This document shows positions 34,303 to 42,024 of a stretch of 64,000 bases of DNA, one piece after another. Made by a program: the position numbers and the translations under genes. The stretch comes from Prevotella sp. Lineage in GTDB: Bacteria; Bacteroidota; Bacteroidia; Bacteroidales; Dysgonomonadaceae. The stretch spans positions 1-64,000 of the forward strand of contig JAITVV010000036.1 in NCBI GenBank assembly GCA_031285625.1, read 5' to 3'. Each line of letters opens with the position of its first letter. Position 1 is the stretch's first letter. The notes under the pieces are model-generated. The model was not told where the DNA came from. It did not search any database and worked only from the letters and a program-made list of their open reading frames with translations.

Positions 34303-34390
34303 TGCTTTGTTTTTTATTGATATTTTATCTTATACTATAGTAAAATCATTCTACTTACTGAAAAAGTATATAAGTTAAACAAAAATACTT

Positions 34391-34407
34391 GTTACTTTTG
34401 TCACCTT
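34391..34407 (+). promoter_or_regulatory. trmD promoter region, 17-mer copy 2
   Basis: GTTACTTTTGTCACCTT includes a -7 box, TACTTTTG (34393-34400), 28 bases before the trmD ATG. The identical 17-mer is found at 13996-14012 (minus) and 37068-37084. No TTG at -33 is seen. Confidence 0.5.
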
Positions 34408-34428
34408 CTTAGTTCTAACTTATAAATT

Positions 34429-35112
34429 ATGCGTATAGATATCATAACCGTTTTGCCGGAAATGTTTACCGGTCTTGTTGATTGCTCTATTCTTAAAAGA
34501 GCACAAAATAAGAACTTAGTAGAGATTGTATTGCATAATTTGCGGGATTATACAACAAACAAACATCGTAATGTCGATGACTATCCATTTGGCGGAGAAG
34601 CCGGAATGGTATTACAGATAGAACCGATTGACAATGCTATTTCATCGTTGAAGCTTCAACGTGAGTATGATGAGATAATTTATACTTCACCCGATGGAGA
34701 GGTATTCAATCAGGGAATAGCAAATCAGATGTCCTCCTATCAGAATATCATTATACTTTGTGGGCATTATAAGGGAATTGATTATCGTATAAGGGAGCAC
34801 CTTATCACACGTGAAATTTCCATTGGCGACTATGTGCTTACGGGAGGAGAATTAGCCGCAGCAGTAATGACAGATGCTATAGTACGTCTCATTCCCGGTG
34901 CTATAGGTGATGAGCAGTCTGCGTTATCTGATTCTTTTCAGGATAATTTGCTTGCTCCACCTGTTTATACACGTCCGGCAGAATATAAGGGCTGGCGTGT
35001 ACCCGATATATTATTATCTGGGCATCAGGCCAAGATTGATGACTGGAAATTGCAGCAATCCATGGAACGCACAGAACGTTTGCGCCCCGATCTGTTAGAT
35101 AAGAAAGATTAG
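34429..35112 (+). CDS. trmD: tRNA (guanine-N1-)-methyltransferase TrmD
   Basis: A 227-residue SPOUT methyltransferase with all landmark blocks: [13 protein letters not shown] start, [37 protein letters not shown] (trefoil knot and SAM site) and the [32 protein letters not shown]-terminal region. It methylates G37 of tRNAs to prevent frameshifting. It is not in the usual rpsP-rimM-trmD-rplS operon; it stands alone, as in other Bacteroidales. Its stop overlaps the stop of the convergent anti-sigma-like gene by four bases. Confidence 0.96.
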   Translation: MRIDIITVLPEMFTGLVDCSILKRAQNKNLVEIVLHNLRDYTTNKHRNVDDYPFGGEAGMVLQIEPIDNAISSLKLQREYDEIIYTSPDGEVFNQGIANQMSSYQNIIILCGHYKGIDYRIREHLITREISIGDYVLTGGELAAAVMTDAIVRLIPGAIGDEQSALSDSFQDNLLAPPVYTRPAEYKGWRVPDILLSGHQAKIDDWKLQQSMERTERLRPDLLDKKD

Positions 35113-35927
35113 AAGATAACTCTTACCGAAGCACGTTCTGTTCCGGGTATCCATTTAGGTCCCGATTGTATCAGGCGGATGGCTTCGTTGTCAGAAGTTC
35201 CACAAAGACTGTAAACTACTTCAAACAAGTATGGTTGCCCTTTTTCATCTACAGAGAATTCTACAGCTACCTTCCCCTTCCGGTCTTTACATGAATCATC
35301 AGTTGGACGGCGAAGAGAATTCTTTAAGTAAAGATTGTACTTTTCGTATCCACCTACCGGCTCAGGTTTCCCTTTTTTTATAGCATATGATACATTTGCT
35401 TCATCATTGAAGTTTTCAGGAGCATATACTTCCATAATTTCATCCGGTTTGTCTGATAACACATCCAGATCTTCTTCAATAAATGTATCTGCCTTAGTAT
35501 CTACTCTAAATTTACTAATATTTGGTTTGTATGTTTTAGCTACTTCTGTATTATGCTTGGCTATTACTACGATGTTCTCCACATAATATTCTTCGGGAAC
35601 ATAAACGTTTACAATCGAATTAGCACCCATATCCTGGGCTCGGAGATCGTTTGAATTGTGATATCCAACTACCAGATACCCGGTTATAGCCAGTACCACA
35701 ACAGCACAGGCAGCGATACTCTGCCATATAGGTTGATGTTTTTTGATCGTTTTTGATTTGGCATTTAGTCGTTTCTGTATTTCACTTATACGTTCTATAT
35801 GATTATCGTCTATACTGTCGAAACCTTCAATAGCCTCATACATAAACGGATCTTTCATCGAATCTTTTTCTATCCGATGAGCATCAGAGCCTTTACGTTG
35901 TCCTTTTATGTAATCTAGAAAATTCAT
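35109..35927 (-). CDS. Membrane protein with TonB_C domain, partner of ECF sigma factor
   Basis: A 272-residue protein from the ATG at 35927 ([13 protein letters not shown]). A cytoplasmic part of about 75 residues precedes one membrane helix at about 75-95 ([19 protein letters not shown]). A periplasmic linker with [14 protein letters not shown]-type repeats leads to a C-terminal TonB_C-like domain (about 195-272, [30 protein letters not shown]). Start and stop of the sigma gene overlap by four bases (ATGA), as expected for a sigma/anti-sigma-like pair. The cytoplasmic part lacks a clear zinc anti-sigma motif, so the anti-sigma role is inferred. A further eight codons upstream are possible but break the coupling. 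Confidence 0.75.
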   Translation of the reverse strand: MNFLDYIKGQRKGSDAHRIEKDSMKDPFMYEAIEGFDSIDDNHIERISEIQKRLNAKSKTIKKHQPIWQSIAACAVVVLAITGYLVVGYHNSNDLRAQDMGANSIVNVYVPEEYYVENIVVIAKHNTEVAKTYKPNISKFRVDTKADTFIEEDLDVLSDKPDEIMEVYAPENFNDEANVSYAIKKGKPEPVGGYEKYNLYLKNSLRRPTDDSCKDRKGKVAVEFSVDEKGQPYLFEVVYSLCGTSDNEAIRLIQSGPKWIPGTERASVRVIF

Positions 35928-36499
35928 TCCTTTAGGTTTTTTTCGATACAAATTTTTAAATTTCGTTTTCCGTTTTGTATATAACTTTTTACACTCTTTA
36001 GATGAAATCCTGTTTCATCCACAATTTCTGCATACGATTTGTTATCGTAGAAGAATTTTTCCACCGATACACGCTGAGGTTCCGGAAGGTTTTCCAGACA
36101 TTTATTCAGTGCGTTTTCTTTTTCTTCATCATTATTCTCACCTAATAGATCCAAAACAGTGTCAGATTCCATAAGTTGAGAGTCAAAATTTACAATAATT
36201 TCTCTTTTATTTTCTTTTAAAATGTGAAAACAATGATTTTTAACTACACTGTACAGCCAATTCTTGAAAATCTTAATTTCATAGCCGTGTATTTTCTGAG
36301 AAAGATTTTCAAATATATCAATTACAGCATCTTGCGATTCTTCAGGGTTTTGCAGATATTTGAGGCATAACCCATATATCAGGGGCATATACCGTTCGTA
36401 AAGCTGTTGGAAATGCTCAGCTTCACCTGTCTCTTTATACAATGACAAAAGCTCTTCGTCACTATACTCCTTCTTCTTATTTAAACTAAAAAAACGCAA
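35924..36499 (-). CDS. ECF-type RNA polymerase sigma factor, TTG start
   Basis: A 191-residue sigma-70 family (ECF) protein. Region 2 is at about 15-85 (SDEELLSLYKETGEAEHFQQ, YERYMPLIYGLCLKYL, ESQDAVIDIFENL), and region 4 is at the C-terminus (LPEPQRVSVEKFFYDNKSYAEI, then FHLKSVKSYIQNGKRNL). There is no in-frame ATG before region 2. The open frame extends to a TTG at 36547, but a good promoter (36518-36548) lies inside that stretch, so the TTG at 36499 (M/L-RFFSLNKKKEYS) is the likely start. It is translationally coupled to the membrane TonB_C protein. Confidence 0.82.
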   Translation of the reverse strand: MRFFSLNKKKEYSDEELLSLYKETGEAEHFQQLYERYMPLIYGLCLKYLQNPEESQDAVIDIFENLSQKIHGYEIKIFKNWLYSVVKNHCFHILKENKREIIVNFDSQLMESDTVLDLLGENNDEEKENALNKCLENLPEPQRVSVEKFFYDNKSYAEIVDETGFHLKSVKSYIQNGKRNLKICIEKNLKE

Positions 36500-36517
36500 G
36501 GTTAGATGAATTTTACA

Positions 36518-36548
36518 CAAATCTACAAGAATTTGATTAAACTCCAAA
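36518..36548 (-). promoter_or_regulatory. Promoter of the ECF sigma operon
   Basis: Minus strand: TTTG (36548-36545), 19 bases, TAGATTTG (36525-36518). This is an exact Bacteroidetes promoter with start near 36511, leaving about 12 bases before the TTG at 36499. Confidence 0.6.
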
Positions 36549-36611
36549 TAAAACCGGAATTTAACCGTTTTGTCATATATCTCTCCATTCGTTAAAAAAT
36601 GTAATAAAAAA

Positions 36612-36642
36612 TTGTTGGAGTTGGCTATTTTATGTATTTTTG
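36612..36642 (+). promoter_or_regulatory. Promoter of the winged-helix gene
   Basis: TTG (36612-36614), 20 bases, TATTTTTG (36635-36642). Ideal -33/-7 spacing, with about 40 bases of leader before 36689. Confidence 0.6.
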
Positions 36643-36688
36643 TAATCGAAATAATAACGAGTTTTTAATTTTTTAATAAGCACCCATT

Positions 36689-36886
36689 ATGAAAGAAAAA
36701 ATTGGATCAAACGCAGGTATTATTTGGACTTATCTTGATGCAGATGGTAGTAAATCATTGAAAGAAATCAAGAAAGCATGCAAATTAACAGAGAAAGACA
36801 TGTATGCCGCTCTCGGTTGGTTAGCAAGAGAAGGTAAAATTGCGTTTAATGAATTGAAAGACGATCTACAGGTCGTTTTGCTGTAA
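36689..36886 (+). CDS. Small winged helix-turn-helix protein
   Basis: A 65-residue single-domain protein (MKEKIGSNAGIIWTYLDADG, then KSLKEIKKACKLTEKDMYAA and LGWLAREGKIAF) matching the winged-helix DUF2582-type family common in Bacteroidales. The GWLAREGKI wing is the clearest landmark. DNA binding is predicted; no target is known. It is monocistronic, with its own promoter upstream and a terminator downstream, suggesting a well-expressed housekeeping protein. Confidence 0.85.
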   Translation: MKEKIGSNAGIIWTYLDADGSKSLKEIKKACKLTEKDMYAALGWLAREGKIAFNELKDDLQVVLL

Positions 36887-36907
36887 CAAAGCCCAAAATT
36901 ACAAGAG

Positions 36908-36941
36908 AGAGGTACTTATGTCAGTATAAGTGCCTCTTTTT
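36908..36941 (+). terminator. Terminator after winged-helix gene
   Basis: A 12-base stem (AGAGGTACTTAT with ATAAGTGCCTCT, one G-U pair) followed by TTTTT. Confidence 0.88.
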
Positions 36942-37067
36942 CATTTTCATTTTCGCCCGGTAAAAATTATCTATGGAATTGTCTTATAGTAAGATCTTAT
37001 GATATCAATAAATGGCAATAAAAAGTTCGGAGAGATTAAAAGGTTACATTTTATGTATTGGAAAGGT

Positions 37068-37148
37068 GTTACTTTTGTCACCTTTTGTAGTTGAAAAGTT
37101 AAATTCTGGGCAGGGTATTGTGAACGGTGATTTAAATCTATATATTTG
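37068..37148 (+). promoter_or_regulatory. Promoter region of the repeat lipoprotein gene
   Basis: Two promoter-like signals are present. The first is the 17-mer GTTACTTTTGTCACCTT (37068-37084), identical to 34391-34407 and to 13996-14012 on the other strand. The second is a canonical TTG (37118-37120), 20 bases, TATATTTG (37141-37148), which is the better candidate for the gene at 37184. Confidence 0.55.
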
Positions 37149-37183
37149 CGGCGTTTAATATTTCTTAACATAATAAAAACTAC

Positions 37184-39229
37184 ATGAAACTTGAAAAGAT
37201 TGGCCTGTTGTTGCTGATAGGCTCTATGTTAACTTTTATCGGATGCGGTGACGATGCGTTCAAAAGCTCTGAAAAACAGATTACAGAATTTTCTATTGAT
37301 GGCGTTAATGGTTCTATAGATGAGAATTTTTTGACAATAGATTTGACAATGCCTTCCGGTACAGATATTACAAGCCTGAAACCATCCGTTAAGGTCTCCA
37401 GCAAGGCGACAGTGTCGCCTGCTAGTGGAGCAACTGTTGATTTTACCTCTCCTGTAGCATATGTTGTTACTGCAGAGGATGGTTCGAAAGTGGACTATGC
37501 AGTGAAGGTTGAGGTCGTTAAAAACACCGAAGCGCAAATACTGACATTTGAACTGGCCGGATTAGATCCGGTAATAACAGCCAGCGTAGATGAGGAAAAG
37601 AAAGTGATAACAGCTGCGGTACCTTTTGGTACAAATCTGAAAACACTGGTTCCCACTATTACCTTCAAAGGAAAAGAAATTAGTCCTGAATCAGGTGGAG
37701 CTGTTGATTTTACACATCCTGTGAATTATCGCGTAACAGCAGAAGATGGCAGAATACAAGGATATTATGTCACAATAAAAGAAACGAGATCATCTGATGC
37801 AGAATTGTTGACATTCGAATTTGCCGGACTGGATCCGAAAGTTGTAGCTAAAGTGGACGGATCTACTATAACAGCTGAGGTTCCATTTGGAACAAATGTA
37901 ACAAAATTGGTTCCCACTATTACTTATAAAGGGAATAAAGTAGTGCCTGCATCGGGAGTAGCTGCAGACTTTTCCTCACCTGTAACATACAAAGTGATTG
38001 CACAGGATACAAGAGAAGTTGAGTATGAAGTAGTGGTGAATGTGATAGCCAGCTCAGAAGCCGAACTTACCGAGTTCTCATTTGATGGTTTAAATCCCCG
38101 CTGTGTAGGGGTGTTAAATCCAAATACTAAGATTGTGACGGTGGATGTGCCATTTGGTACAGATGTAACAAAGTTGAAGCCAACAATTAAATTCAAAGGG
38201 CATACTGTTAGCCCGGCATCGGGAGTAGTGCAGGATTTTAGTGTGGCTCAGGTATTTTACAATATTGTAGCACAAGACGGGAAAAAATATGGGTTTAGTG
38301 TGATGGTAAATGTCAACCCTTTCCAGCCTCAGATAACAAGTGTAAACAGAACTAAGTTTGCAAACGGGGATCAAATAACCATACAGGGACATTTTTCGGA
38401 GACTGGCAACGAAATCATGTTGAGAAATTCAACAAATGCTCCTGTTTATCCGACCATCACTAAAGAAACAAGTAAGTACATTATTGCTACTATTCCAAGT
38501 TTGGCAGGAGCAGGTGATTATAATATGACAGTGAGATCTTATGTCGGTACTCCTTCTCAAGGATCAGTGTTGTACGAAGCCTCAAAAATTACGATTGTAG
38601 GTCCAGCATCTCTGACGCCAAAAATTCTTTCAATAACGCCTGCATCGATAATAAAAGGTACGGAAGAGAAAGTGTACTTCAAGACTCAGAATAAAGTAGA
38701 TCTGGCCGGGAAACATGCTACGGTACACTATTTGAAAGGCTCTGATGATAAAACTACAAATAGTATGACACGTGATGTTAACGATTATAATAGTTTCTAT
38801 ATAGAAGTTGGACGTAACTGGGCTTTAGGCACATATACGTTCTATTTGGAGCGTGATGGGTATAAGTCTAACGAGATATCATTCGAGTTGAAAGAAAATA
38901 CATACCCTATTCCTACAATTACATCGGTGAGTACATACGAGCCTGTGGAAGGAGAGACTATTACGATTACAGGAACTAATTTCAGTAAAGTATCAAGTTA
39001 TGATACATATATTAATGTTCGGAAGATCGTAAATTCTATGGGATATAACTACCCTTATAGTAATGTAAAAGCCACAGTTGTGGACAACAATACAATAACA
39101 TTCAGCCTGCCATATGTGAAAGCTTCAGGACAAACACCAGGCGAACTGGACGGACATGTTGGTATAGAGGTTGTTGCTAACGGTCAAATGGCACACCATC
39201 ATAATGACTTTATGGTGAAGAAAAAGTAA
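37184..39229 (+). CDS. Surface lipoprotein with four DUF5018-like repeats and three IPT/TIG-like domains
   Basis: A 681-residue lipoprotein (lipobox cysteine C21 in LTFIGCGDD). Four tandem repeats of about 85-88 residues cover about 30-375; each has a (L/E)F(E/S)..GL(D/N)P start, (V/M)PFGT(N/D) in the middle and an SPASG..(V/A)DF(S/T).PV.Y.V.A(Q/E)D end. Three immunoglobulin-like IPT/TIG modules follow, at about 376-475, 478-575 and 578-678 (PQITSVNRTKFANGDQITIQG; PTITSVSTYEPVEGETITITG). Such chains are stalk-like surface proteins or glycan binders. It stands alone, with no susC/susD neighbours, a good promoter and a terminator. Acidic residues after the cysteine are compatible with surface export. 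Confidence 0.83.
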   Translation: MKLEKIGLLLLIGSMLTFIGCGDDAFKSSEKQITEFSIDGVNGSIDENFLTIDLTMPSGTDITSLKPSVKVSSKATVSPASGATVDFTSPVAYVVTAEDGSKVDYAVKVEVVKNTEAQILTFELAGLDPVITASVDEEKKVITAAVPFGTNLKTLVPTITFKGKEISPESGGAVDFTHPVNYRVTAEDGRIQGYYVTIKETRSSDAELLTFEFAGLDPKVVAKVDGSTITAEVPFGTNVTKLVPTITYKGNKVVPASGVAADFSSPVTYKVIAQDTREVEYEVVVNVIASSEAELTEFSFDGLNPRCVGVLNPNTKIVTVDVPFGTDVTKLKPTIKFKGHTVSPASGVVQDFSVAQVFYNIVAQDGKKYGFSVMVNVNPFQPQITSVNRTKFANGDQITIQGHFSETGNEIMLRNSTNAPVYPTITKETSKYIIATIPSLAGAGDYNMTVRSYVGTPSQGSVLYEASKITIVGPASLTPKILSITPASIIKGTEEKVYFKTQNKVDLAGKHATVHYLKGSDDKTTNSMTRDVNDYNSFYIEVGRNWALGTYTFYLERDGYKSNEISFELKENTYPIPTITSVSTYEPVEGETITITGTNFSKVSSYDTYINVRKIVNSMGYNYPYSNVKATVVDNNTITFSLPYVKASGQTPGELDGHVGIEVVANGQMAHHHNDFMVKKK

Positions 39230-39249
39230 GAGAGTATTCTAAATAATTT

Positions 39250-39285
39250 GAAAGGCTTGGATATTATTTTATTCAAGCCTTTCTT
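39250..39285 (+). terminator. Terminator after repeat lipoprotein gene
   Basis: GAAAGGCTTG (39250-39259) pairs with CAAGCCTTTC (39274-39283) across a 14-base loop; T-rich tail. Confidence 0.8.
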
Positions 39286-39392
39286 ATCTTACCAGGTCAG
39301 ATATAGTCTGCTTTTTATGCCATGCTTTAAGTTTCAATAATCATAAATAAGTATAATGATGCCTTTTTAGACAATTAAGCCTGTCAATAATT

Positions 39393-39422
39393 TTGTTAAT
39401 TCGTTGGTATTATTTATTTTTG
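39393..39422 (+). promoter_or_regulatory. Promoter of the coiled-coil/zapA operon
   Basis: TTG (39393-39395), 19 bases, TATTTTTG (39415-39422). Canonical Bacteroidetes promoter 21 bases before the ATG. Confidence 0.65.
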
Positions 39423-39442
39423 TGTAGCATTTTGGCTGTTTT

Positions 39443-39739
39443 ATGACAAAAAATGATGAAAAACTTCTAGCCGAATTCGAAATACGAATGAGGCAGTTAA
39501 TGTATCTCTGTGATATACTTAAAGATGAGAATACACAGATGAGGCAACAGCTGGAGCAGAAGGAAGCTACAATAACAGCTTTATCATCAGAAGTAGAAGA
39601 GCTAAAGACCAAATATGACAATTTGAAATTTGTTAAATCATTTTCATCGGAGAATACTGATGAAAGAGAGCAGGCAAGAAAGCGGTTGTCGAAGTTAGTG
39701 CGGGATGTAGATAAATGTATCACCATGCTTAAAGTATAA
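39443..39739 (+). CDS. Short coiled-coil protein upstream of zapA (ZapB-like)
   Basis: A 98-residue protein that is coiled coil over most of its length (about 5-62: LLAEFEIRMRQLMYLCDILK, then QQLEQKEATITALSSEVEEL). A conserved-looking C-terminus, ARKRLSKLVRDVDKCITML, follows. It has no signal peptide or membrane helix. A short coiled-coil protein paired with zapA (12-base gap) is common in Bacteroidales and suggests a ZapB-like division partner; this rests on context, not on sequence similarity to E. coli ZapB. Confidence 0.7.
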   Translation: MTKNDEKLLAEFEIRMRQLMYLCDILKDENTQMRQQLEQKEATITALSSEVEELKTKYDNLKFVKSFSSENTDEREQARKRLSKLVRDVDKCITMLKV

Positions 39740-39751
39740 AGTAGTGTAGTT

Positions 39752-40054
39752 ATGGATGAGCATTTTATTATTAATCTACGAGTGGCCGATATGAGATATC
39801 CTTTGCGGATAAAACGCGAAGATGAGGAGATGTATCGTAGGGCTGCAGATGAAATAGATTATAAATTAGTACAATATAAAAATTATTTTACCGGAGATTC
39901 TCATCCGTTGCGTAATGATGACTACATGGCTATGACAGCAATACAGGCTGTCTCTGAGAAAGTCGGACATCAGTTGCGGGCAGAGGAATTTGAATCCAGG
40001 ATCAGGCAATTAACTGAAGAGCTGGATCATTATTTGAAAGACCAAGTAAAGTAA
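39752..40054 (+). CDS. zapA: Cell division protein ZapA
   Basis: A 100-residue ZapA-family protein. The N-terminal strand-helix module (FIINLRVADMRYPLRIKRED, EEMYRRAADEIDYKL) is followed by a C-terminal coiled-coil helix (YMAMTAIQAVSEKVGHQLRA, then RIRQLTEELDHYL). ZapA binds FtsZ and bundles protofilaments at the division ring. It is co-transcribed with the preceding coiled-coil gene and followed by a long hairpin terminator. Confidence 0.9.
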   Translation: MDEHFIINLRVADMRYPLRIKREDEEMYRRAADEIDYKLVQYKNYFTGDSHPLRNDDYMAMTAIQAVSEKVGHQLRAEEFESRIRQLTEELDHYLKDQVK

Positions 40055-40076
40055 AATTGTAATTGAGGAAATATCT

Positions 40077-40131
40077 AAAGCACTAATTTCAAGTGTGTGA
40101 GTATATATCACACCTTGAGTTAGTGCTTTTT
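40077..40131 (+). terminator. Long hairpin terminator after zapA
   Basis: The left arm AAAGCACTAATTTCAAGTGTG extends to TGA at 40100 and pairs, with a few mismatches, to TCACACCTTGAGTTAGTGCT and TT (40108-40129). A T-run follows. A plain terminator explains it; no separate small RNA is claimed. Confidence 0.82.
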
Positions 40132-40169
40132 AGTTTATTAATATTAGTTTTTATAAAGAAAAATAGAAT

Positions 40170-41699
40170 ATGGATATATTATTTTATGTAATAGCCTTTC
40201 TTGTCGGGGCGGTCTTGACTTGGGTGGCTTTGAATTTTATGGCAAATTCAAAGTTCAAACGCCAGGTGAAGGAAGCAGAACTAGAGGCTGAAGTAATCAA
40301 GAAAAATAAGTTGCTTGAAGTAAAAGAACAGGCTTTGCAAATGAAGTCTGAATTTGAAAAACAAGCCAATAGCCGCAATTCGAAGCTTCAGGCTGCTGAG
40401 AGTAAGATCAAACAGCGTGAATTGACTTTGAATCAAAAACAGGAAGAGCTTCAACGCAAGAAAAACGAAGCCGATACGATTAAAGCTAATCTGGAAACTC
40501 AACTTGAGGTAGTAGAAAAGAAAAAGCAAGATTTGGATAAGTTGCACAAGCAAGAGGTGGAAAGACTTGAAGCCTTATCGGGCTTGTCGGCTGATGAAGT
40601 TAAAGAAAAATTAGTAGAAGCCTTGAAGGATGAGGCGCAAACACATGCTCAGTCATATATCAATGATATAATGGAAGAGGCTAAAATGACTGCTAATAAA
40701 GAAGCTAAGAAGATCGTTATACAATCTATACAGCGTGTGGCAACAGAAACAGCTATCGAAAATGCAATTACTGTATTCCATATAGAGTCGGATGAAATAA
40801 AAGGACGTATTATTGGTCGTGAAGGCCGTAATATACGTGCTTTGGAGGCTGCTACAGGTATAGAAATTGTAGTTGATGATACCCCTGAGGCAATTGTTCT
40901 TTCAGGTTTTGATCCTGTAAGACGTGAAATCGCCCGTTTAGCACTGCATCAATTAGTTGCTGATGGACGTATCCATCCTGCACGTATTGAAGAAGTGGTA
41001 TCTAAAGTGAAAAAGCAAATAGAAGAAGAGATAATAGAAACAGGAAAGCGTACCACTATCGACCTGGGTATACATGGTTTGCATCCTGAGCTGATCCGTC
41101 TGGTAGGTAAGATGAAATACCGTTCCTCTTATGGGCAAAACTTGCTGCAACATGCGCGTGAAACTGCTAACCTATGTGCTATAATGGCTGCAGAGTTAGG
41201 GTTGAATGTAAAGAAGGCAAAGAGAGCAGGTCTGCTGCATGATATTGGTAAAGTACCTGATGACGAACCGGAATTACCACATGCTTTGTTGGGTATGAAA
41301 TTGGCAGAGAAATACAAAGAAAAACCTGATGTATGTAATGCTATTGGTGCCCACCATGACGAAGTAGAGATGACTAGTCTTTTAGCTCCTATAGTTCAGG
41401 TTTGTGACGCTATTTCAGGAGCCCGTCCGGGTGCCCGTCGCGAGATTGTAGAAGCATATATTAAGCGTTTGAATGACCTGGAACAATTGGCTCTGTCATA
41501 TCCTGGTGTATTGAAAACATATGCAATACAAGCAGGTCGTGAGCTGAGGGTTATTGTAGGTGCAGACAAAATTGACGATATAGAAACAGAAAAGCTATCG
41601 GCAGATATCGCTAAGAAGATTCAGGATGAAATGACATATCCTGGTCAGGTGAAGATTACAGTTATCCGTGAAACACGTGCTGTAAGTTACGCTAAGTAA
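40170..41699 (+). CDS. rny: Ribonuclease Y
   Basis: A 509-residue RNase Y. An N-terminal membrane helix at about 2-22 leads to a long charged coiled coil at about 28-170. The KH domain lies at about 205-270 ([20 protein letters not shown]). The HD phosphohydrolase domain has [11 protein letters not shown] and [11 protein letters not shown], with the C-terminal region to the end. It is a membrane-attached endoribonuclease that initiates mRNA decay; in this lineage it would take a main mRNA-decay role. It is monocistronic, with terminators on both sides. Confidence 0.96.
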   Translation: MDILFYVIAFLVGAVLTWVALNFMANSKFKRQVKEAELEAEVIKKNKLLEVKEQALQMKSEFEKQANSRNSKLQAAESKIKQRELTLNQKQEELQRKKNEADTIKANLETQLEVVEKKKQDLDKLHKQEVERLEALSGLSADEVKEKLVEALKDEAQTHAQSYINDIMEEAKMTANKEAKKIVIQSIQRVATETAIENAITVFHIESDEIKGRIIGREGRNIRALEAATGIEIVVDDTPEAIVLSGFDPVRREIARLALHQLVADGRIHPARIEEVVSKVKKQIEEEIIETGKRTTIDLGIHGLHPELIRLVGKMKYRSSYGQNLLQHARETANLCAIMAAELGLNVKKAKRAGLLHDIGKVPDDEPELPHALLGMKLAEKYKEKPDVCNAIGAHHDEVEMTSLLAPIVQVCDAISGARPGARREIVEAYIKRLNDLEQLALSYPGVLKTYAIQAGRELRVIVGADKIDDIETEKLSADIAKKIQDEMTYPGQVKITVIRETRAVSYAK

Positions 41700-41724
41700 G
41701 AAAAAAACTGACATATTATTATAA

Positions 41725-41753
41725 ATAAAGGGGGCTTTCGCAGCTCCCTTTAT
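41725..41753 (+). terminator. Terminator after rny
   Basis: A 12-base stem (ATAAAGGGGGCT with AGCTCCCTTTAT, one G-U pair), loop TTCGC. The T-run is short. Confidence 0.8.
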
Positions 41754-41760
41754 CATTTGT

Positions 41761-41913
41761 ATGAAGTGGTGTGACTCTGATTACTCATTATTAACAGAGC
41801 TTTCAGAGTTTTCGTTAATTATGTTTTTGTGGATAATAATATCCTTTTTGATCTTCCTTTTTATAATTAGTCGCAGCTTTATCAGAAAAGTCACAGGCAT
41901 TTGTGAAAAATAA
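41761..41913 (+). CDS. Possible 50-residue single-helix membrane peptide
   Basis: ATG at 41761 to TAA at 41911-41913 encodes 50 residues. The N-terminus is acidic (MKWCDSDYSLLTELSEF), one strongly hydrophobic helix follows (about 19-37, LIMFLWIIISFLIFLFIIS), and the C-terminus is basic (RSFIRKVTGICEK). This charge layout is that of a genuine small membrane protein. However, no promoter or ribosome site is visible and it starts 7 bases after the rny terminator stem. Small-protein status is unproven. Confidence 0.28.
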   Translation: MKWCDSDYSLLTELSEFSLIMFLWIIISFLIFLFIISRSFIRKVTGICEK

Positions 41914-41954
41914 ATTAAATATGTCATTGTAAAACAAATAGCTTTCTTATAGTT

Positions 41955-41985
41955 TTGAGGATAAAAGTTATTTTAGTTACTTTTG
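41955..41985 (+). promoter_or_regulatory. Promoter of ldhA
   Basis: TTG (41955-41957), 20 bases, TACTTTTG (41978-41985), then CA. Canonical Bacteroidetes promoter with a leader of about 33 bases. Confidence 0.65.
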
Positions 41986-42024
41986 CAATCAGGTAAATAA
42001 GAGTTAAAGCTAAAAATTACGGTT

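Larger units (their letters stand above)
41700..42024. other. 325-base intergenic region between rny and ldhA
   Basis: It contains the rny terminator (41725-41753), a possible 50-codon membrane peptide frame (41761-41913) and the ldhA promoter (41955-41985). Confidence 0.6.

Noticed and set aside
36499-36547. Longer N-terminus for the ECF sigma factor starting at 36547
   Set aside because: A canonical promoter lies within this stretch, and the added residues do not resemble sigma region 1 or 2.
40077-40131. A 6S-like or other small RNA after zapA
   Set aside because: The gap is only 115 bases and a single long hairpin with a T-tail explains it as a terminator.
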